Assembly (NCBI RefSeq): GCF_016803135.1
Contig: NZ_JAEVFE010000001.1
Span: 62,001-126,000 of the forward strand
DNA: 64,000 bases
Direction of reading: 5' to 3'
Origin: Altererythrobacter sp. C41
Lineage (GTDB): Bacteria > Pseudomonadota > Alphaproteobacteria > Sphingomonadales > Sphingomonadaceae
How positions within the stretch are numbered: position 1 is the stretch's first letter; each line of letters begins with the position of its first letter. Below are positions 61,341 through 64,000 of this stretch, in pieces. The notes beneath the pieces are model-generated. The model did no database searches and was not told where the DNA came from. It saw only the letters and a program-made list of their open reading frames with translations. Both the position numbers and the translations under genes were made by a program.

Positions 61341-62156
61341 TTACCCCTCCGCTTCCATCTTCTCGATATATCCGGCGGCAACCATCGCCGCGACCTGATC
61401 GAACAACTGGTCGGGCGTCTGGCGCACCTTGCCCATCGCCTCCTCGATCCCGCGCGCGACGATGATTTCCCGCTGATTGAGGGCGATGGCGTCAACCATG
61501 GTCTTCGCCGCCTCGTCGGCGGGAATGCCTTCGTCGATCGCCTGGTCGCTCTTGCCCCGTTTCGATCCGTCTGCGGTGAGCGCGTTGCGGCTCACCTCGG
61601 TCGCGACCGAGCCGGGGCAGACGACGTGCACCTCCACCCCGTTCCGCGACAGTTCGCCGCGCAGGCTGTCGGCATAGCCCACGAGCCCGAACTTCGCCGC
61701 GCAATAAGCAGTGCGCATCGGCACTCCGACTTTGCCCGCGATCGACGAGATGAACACGAGGCGCCCGCTGCCGCGCTCCGCCATGTGGCCGATCAGGCCC
61801 TGAGCGAATGCGATCTGCTGGGTGAGGTCGATTTCGATGATGTCGCGATAGACCTGCATCTCGGTCGTGAGCGCGGTGCTGCGCTGCGAGACGCCGGCGT
61901 TGGCGACCGCAATATCGACGCCGCCCCGCCAGGCGATCGCCTGCCGCGTCGCGTCGGCGAGGGCTGCATCGTCGCGGACGTCGAAGGGGAGGGTCAGCGT
62001 CTCGGTACCCAGATCGGCGGCGACCGCGGCAAGGCGCGCCTCGTCGCGGCCCGAGAGTATAACCTTGGCGCCGTGTCCCGCGAACTCGCGGGCCAGCGCC
62101 GCGCCGATGCCGGAGGATGCGCCGGTGATCCAGACGACTTTGCCTTCGAAACTCAT
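61341..62156 (-). CDS. Short-chain dehydrogenase/reductase
   Basis: A 271-residue SDR. The coenzyme-binding motif is VVWITGASSGIGAALAREFAG, with the D-V-R-D adenine-pocket region. NAGVS and the catalytic Ser (VFISSIAGKVG) and Tyr/Lys (AYCAAKFG) follow, then CPGSVATEVS. It is a classical NAD(P)-dependent enzyme. Two bases separate it from the following alpha/beta hydrolase gene and it overlaps the pirin gene by four bases, so pirin-SDR-hydrolase look like one operon. The substrate is unknown. Confidence 0.92.
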   Translation of the reverse strand: MSFEGKVVWITGASSGIGAALAREFAGHGAKVILSGRDEARLAAVAADLGTETLTLPFDVRDDAALADATRQAIAWRGGVDIAVANAGVSQRSTALTTEMQVYRDIIEIDLTQQIAFAQGLIGHMAERGSGRLVFISSIAGKVGVPMRTAYCAAKFGLVGYADSLRGELSRNGVEVHVVCPGSVATEVSRNALTADGSKRGKSDQAIDEGIPADEAAKTMVDAIALNQREIIVARGIEEAMGKVRQTPDQLFDQVAAMVAAGYIEKMEAEG

Positions 62157-63034
62157 GGATAGCTCACCGTCTTCGGCTGTTCGGGGATCGGGATGAATTC
62201 CTTGTCGTCACCCGGCACCTTGGGAAACTCGCCACGCGTCCATGCATCGCGTGCCGCGCGAATCCGCTCGCGGTCGGAGCTGACGAAGTTCCACCAGACA
62301 TGGCGTTTGGTCGCGAAAGCCTCGCCGCCGAGGAGCATGACGCGTCCGCCGCGCTCGCTCGAAAGCGTCATCTGCACGCCGGGTGCGAGGACGGTCAGCT
62401 CGTAGAGCACCAAAGGCCGGCCATCGACGCCTGCCTCGCCGCCGACCAGCATGACCGCGCGCTCGTCCGCCTCGGCCTCGATCGGCAGCGCGCCCGAGGC
62501 GGCGAGCACCACGTCGGCATAGATCGTATCCGCATGCGTTGTCGTCTGCGCGCGCTTGCCCCACAGCTCGCCCATGATCACGATCGCCTTGGCGCACTGG
62601 TCTTCGACCACCGGCAGGTCGATCTGCGCTTCGAAGGCGGGCGCGATCTCCTCCTGTCCGTCGGGCAGCGCTAGCCAGGTCTGCATGCCGTAGAGCCGCG
62701 CGCCCTTGTCGCGCTCCTCCTGCGGACTGCGTTCCGAATGGACGATGCCGCGGCCGGCGGTCATCAGATTGACCTGTCCGGGGCGAATGGTCGCGAAGGT
62801 GCCCAGACTGTCGCGGTGGTCGATCGCCCCCTCGAACAGCCAGGTGACTGTGGCGAGATTGATGTGCGGGTGCGGCCGCACATCCATGCCGCCGCCGATG
62901 TCGAGCTGCGCCGGTCCGAACTGATCGACGAAGATGAATGGCCCGACCATCGTCCGCTCGCGCGAGGGGATCGCGCGGCGCACCTCGAACTGACCGAGGT
63001 CGTGGGTGACCGGGGTGATTGTCTGTTCGATCAT
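62153..63034 (-). CDS. Pirin family protein
   Basis: A 293-residue double cupin. ATG 63034 overlaps the GST stop by four bases. Iron ligands are expected in RPHPHINLATVTWLFEGAIDHRDSLG (two His) and GRGIVHSERSP (His, Glu). The first-cupin GPFIFVDQFGPAQLDIGGGMDV and the second-domain LYELTVLAPGVQMTLSSERGGRVMLLGGEAF are typical of pirins. Bacterial pirins include quercetinase-like dioxygenases and metabolic regulators. Its role here is unknown. Confidence 0.9.
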   Translation of the reverse strand: MIEQTITPVTHDLGQFEVRRAIPSRERTMVGPFIFVDQFGPAQLDIGGGMDVRPHPHINLATVTWLFEGAIDHRDSLGTFATIRPGQVNLMTAGRGIVHSERSPQEERDKGARLYGMQTWLALPDGQEEIAPAFEAQIDLPVVEDQCAKAIVIMGELWGKRAQTTTHADTIYADVVLAASGALPIEAEADERAVMLVGGEAGVDGRPLVLYELTVLAPGVQMTLSSERGGRVMLLGGEAFATKRHVWWNFVSSDRERIRAARDAWTRGEFPKVPGDDKEFIPIPEQPKTVSYP

Positions 63035-63738
63035 GATCCGTCGAGCTCCGGATAGCGGCGGAAGATGCCGTCTTCGTTGAACGGAATGCAGCGGTCGGAT
63101 GCGCGGTAGGCGGCGATCCCTTCCAGCGCGGCAACCGCTTCGTGACAGGCGAGCAGGCGAGGGTAGTGGCCTTCGATCGCCGTCATCCGCTGCGGGAACA
63201 TGTAGCGCAGTCCCTCGAACAGTTGGAACAGCGAGGTGTCGACGTGGCTCCACTTGCGGCCGAGCACGAAAGGCCCTTGGTTGGCACCAAGCGCATCCTC
63301 GAAGTAGCCGAGGAACTGCGGTATGCGGTCTGCGCGGAAATGCTCTGCGGCCTGCAGCGCGGCGTCCTTCTGGTCCTCGTAATAGAGTGCGGTCGAGATC
63401 GGATGATGCACGGCGTGCACTTCCGCGACCATGTCGCTGATCGTGAGCTGGAGCGTGATGAGTTCGAGTTCGCGCTCCAGTTCACCCGCGCCGAAACCGT
63501 GCCGATCGGACAACCAGGCGAGGATGTGCGCGACCTGCGCGATCGCGAAGTCGCCGTCGACGAGATAGGGCGGGGCGAAGGGCCGGATGCCGCTGCGCGC
63601 CTCGAGGTCGCGCATCAGCGCTTCGGAGCCCTGTTCGCGGGCCATGTCGCAGTATGCGACCCCCGCGGCCTCCAGCGCCAATCGCACGAATTCTCCGCGC
63701 CCCGGTATGCCTGGCCAATACCAGAGCGCGTAGGCCAT
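63031..63738 (-). CDS. Glutathione S-transferase family protein
   Basis: A 235-residue protein with a thioredoxin-like N-terminal domain (YALWYWPGIPGRGEFVRLALEAAGVAYCD, PFAPPYLVDGDFAIAQVAHILAWL) and a helical C-terminal domain (ALGANQGPFVLGRKWSHVDTSLFQLFEGL). The start overlaps the bolA stop by one base (TGATG). The substrate is unknown; such enzymes take part in thiol-dependent detoxification. Confidence 0.88.
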   Translation of the reverse strand: MAYALWYWPGIPGRGEFVRLALEAAGVAYCDMAREQGSEALMRDLEARSGIRPFAPPYLVDGDFAIAQVAHILAWLSDRHGFGAGELERELELITLQLTISDMVAEVHAVHHPISTALYYEDQKDAALQAAEHFRADRIPQFLGYFEDALGANQGPFVLGRKWSHVDTSLFQLFEGLRYMFPQRMTAIEGHYPRLLACHEAVAALEGIAAYRASDRCIPFNEDGIFRRYPELDGS

Positions 63739-64000
63739 CAGCTCTCTCCGGGCGCGGAGGCGCGGACCGCAACTGCGTGGACGCGCTGGCCGGGAATATC
63801 GCCGAGCGCGGCATTGACCATGCGCTGGCGATCGAGCCGGCTCTTGCCTGTAAATGCGGCGCTTTCGATCAGGATCGTGAAGTGCGATTCGCCGCTGCCG
63901 TCGTCGCCGGCGTGGCCGTGGTGTTTGGCGCTGTCGTTGATCACCTCCAGCCGCGAAGGGGCGAACGCCGAGGTGAGCAGCGATTCGATTTCGGATTGCA
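63738..64000 (-). CDS. bolA: BolA family protein, 5' end cut by the window
   Basis: 87 residues are visible; the start is beyond the right edge. The frame reads QSEIESLLTSAFAPSRLEV then INDSAKHHGHAG, GESHFTILIESAAFTGKSRLDRQRMVNAALGD and HAVAVRA. The VINDSxxHxGH and SHF.I.I...F.G.....R....ALG patterns with the RQRMV helix are those of BolA proteins, which bind [2Fe-2S] clusters with monothiol glutaredoxins. It heads the run bolA-GST-pirin-SDR-hydrolase with 1- to 4-base overlaps. Confidence 0.92.
   Translation of the reverse strand, partial: QSEIESLLTSAFAPSRLEVINDSAKHHGHAGDDGSGESHFTILIESAAFTGKSRLDRQRMVNAALGDIPGQRVHAVAVRASAPGES

Noticed and set aside
1-64000. CRISPR arrays, rRNA genes, insertion sequences or prophage
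   Set aside because: No regularly spaced repeats, rRNA-like sequence, transposase, integrase or phage structural gene was recognised.

Overview
The window is high-GC DNA from an alphaproteobacterium, most likely a sphingomonad (Sphingomonadales, Erythrobacteraceae or a close relative). The lineage call is an inference. It rests on the tRNA-Phe / yacG / RNase G-like / maf / infA order, the short-form hisG fused into a thiL-nusB-hisD-hisG run, the K+-independent membrane pyrophosphatase, the two TonB receptors and two porins, and the many ATGA- and TAATG-type overlaps. No rRNA, CRISPR array, phage gene, transposase or integrase was seen.

Layout. (1) 1-6.2 kb: the end of a YczE-like membrane protein, a histidine kinase / response regulator pair, and a large YadA-type trimeric autotransporter with a duplicated head and a nine-copy stalk repeat. 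(2) 6.5-12.3 kb: an exported operon of a PD40 beta-propeller/amidohydrolase fusion, a formylglycine-enzyme-fold protein without the catalytic cysteines, and a Tat-exported beta-lactamase-fold serine hydrolase. A SnoaL-like protein faces it. (3) 12.4-20.8 kb: a catabolic block. A LysR regulator is divergent from glutaryl-CoA dehydrogenase and a CoA-transferase. Facing them are a PaiB-like protein, a SpuC-like omega-aminotransferase, a semialdehyde dehydrogenase and a porin. Together these can take omega-amino acids or diamine-derived semialdehydes to dicarboxylates and on to glutaryl-CoA and crotonyl-CoA. (4) 21-37.3 kb: a second serine hydrolase, LysR, OprB-type porin, PepSY membrane protein, the second PD40/amidohydrolase fusion, a POT peptide transporter, a TonB receptor, a GNAT enzyme, a P1-family (DmpA/NylC-like) Ntn-hydrolase, and a three-gene set for a YncE-like lipoprotein, a beta-helix protein and a small disulfide-type secreted protein. 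Regions 2-4 read as one accessory scavenging region for amides or peptides. It stops at the tRNA-Phe gene (37.5 kb).

(5) 37.5-64 kb is mostly housekeeping: yacG, RNase E/G-like, maf, infA, a TonB receptor with an unusual Gly/Cys insert, a HI0933-type flavoprotein, entericidin, uvrC, a CHASE2-GGDEF-EAL protein, thioesterase II, a cupin/GNAT pair, hppA, a membrane desaturase/hydroxylase, thiL-nusB-hisD-hisG, a DUF2332 protein, an alpha/beta hydrolase, SDR, pirin, GST and a truncated bolA.

The most interesting unexplained items are: a very small transcription unit (about 48.48-48.63 kb) encoding the 11-residue peptide MLRSIWDWIFN with its own promoter-like and terminator elements; the paralogous PD40/amidohydrolase systems with partner hydrolases; the cysteine-less FGE-fold partner; the YncE/beta-helix/small-protein operon; CtrA-like motifs in front of three loci; and two different long inverted repeats, each in a gap between convergent genes.
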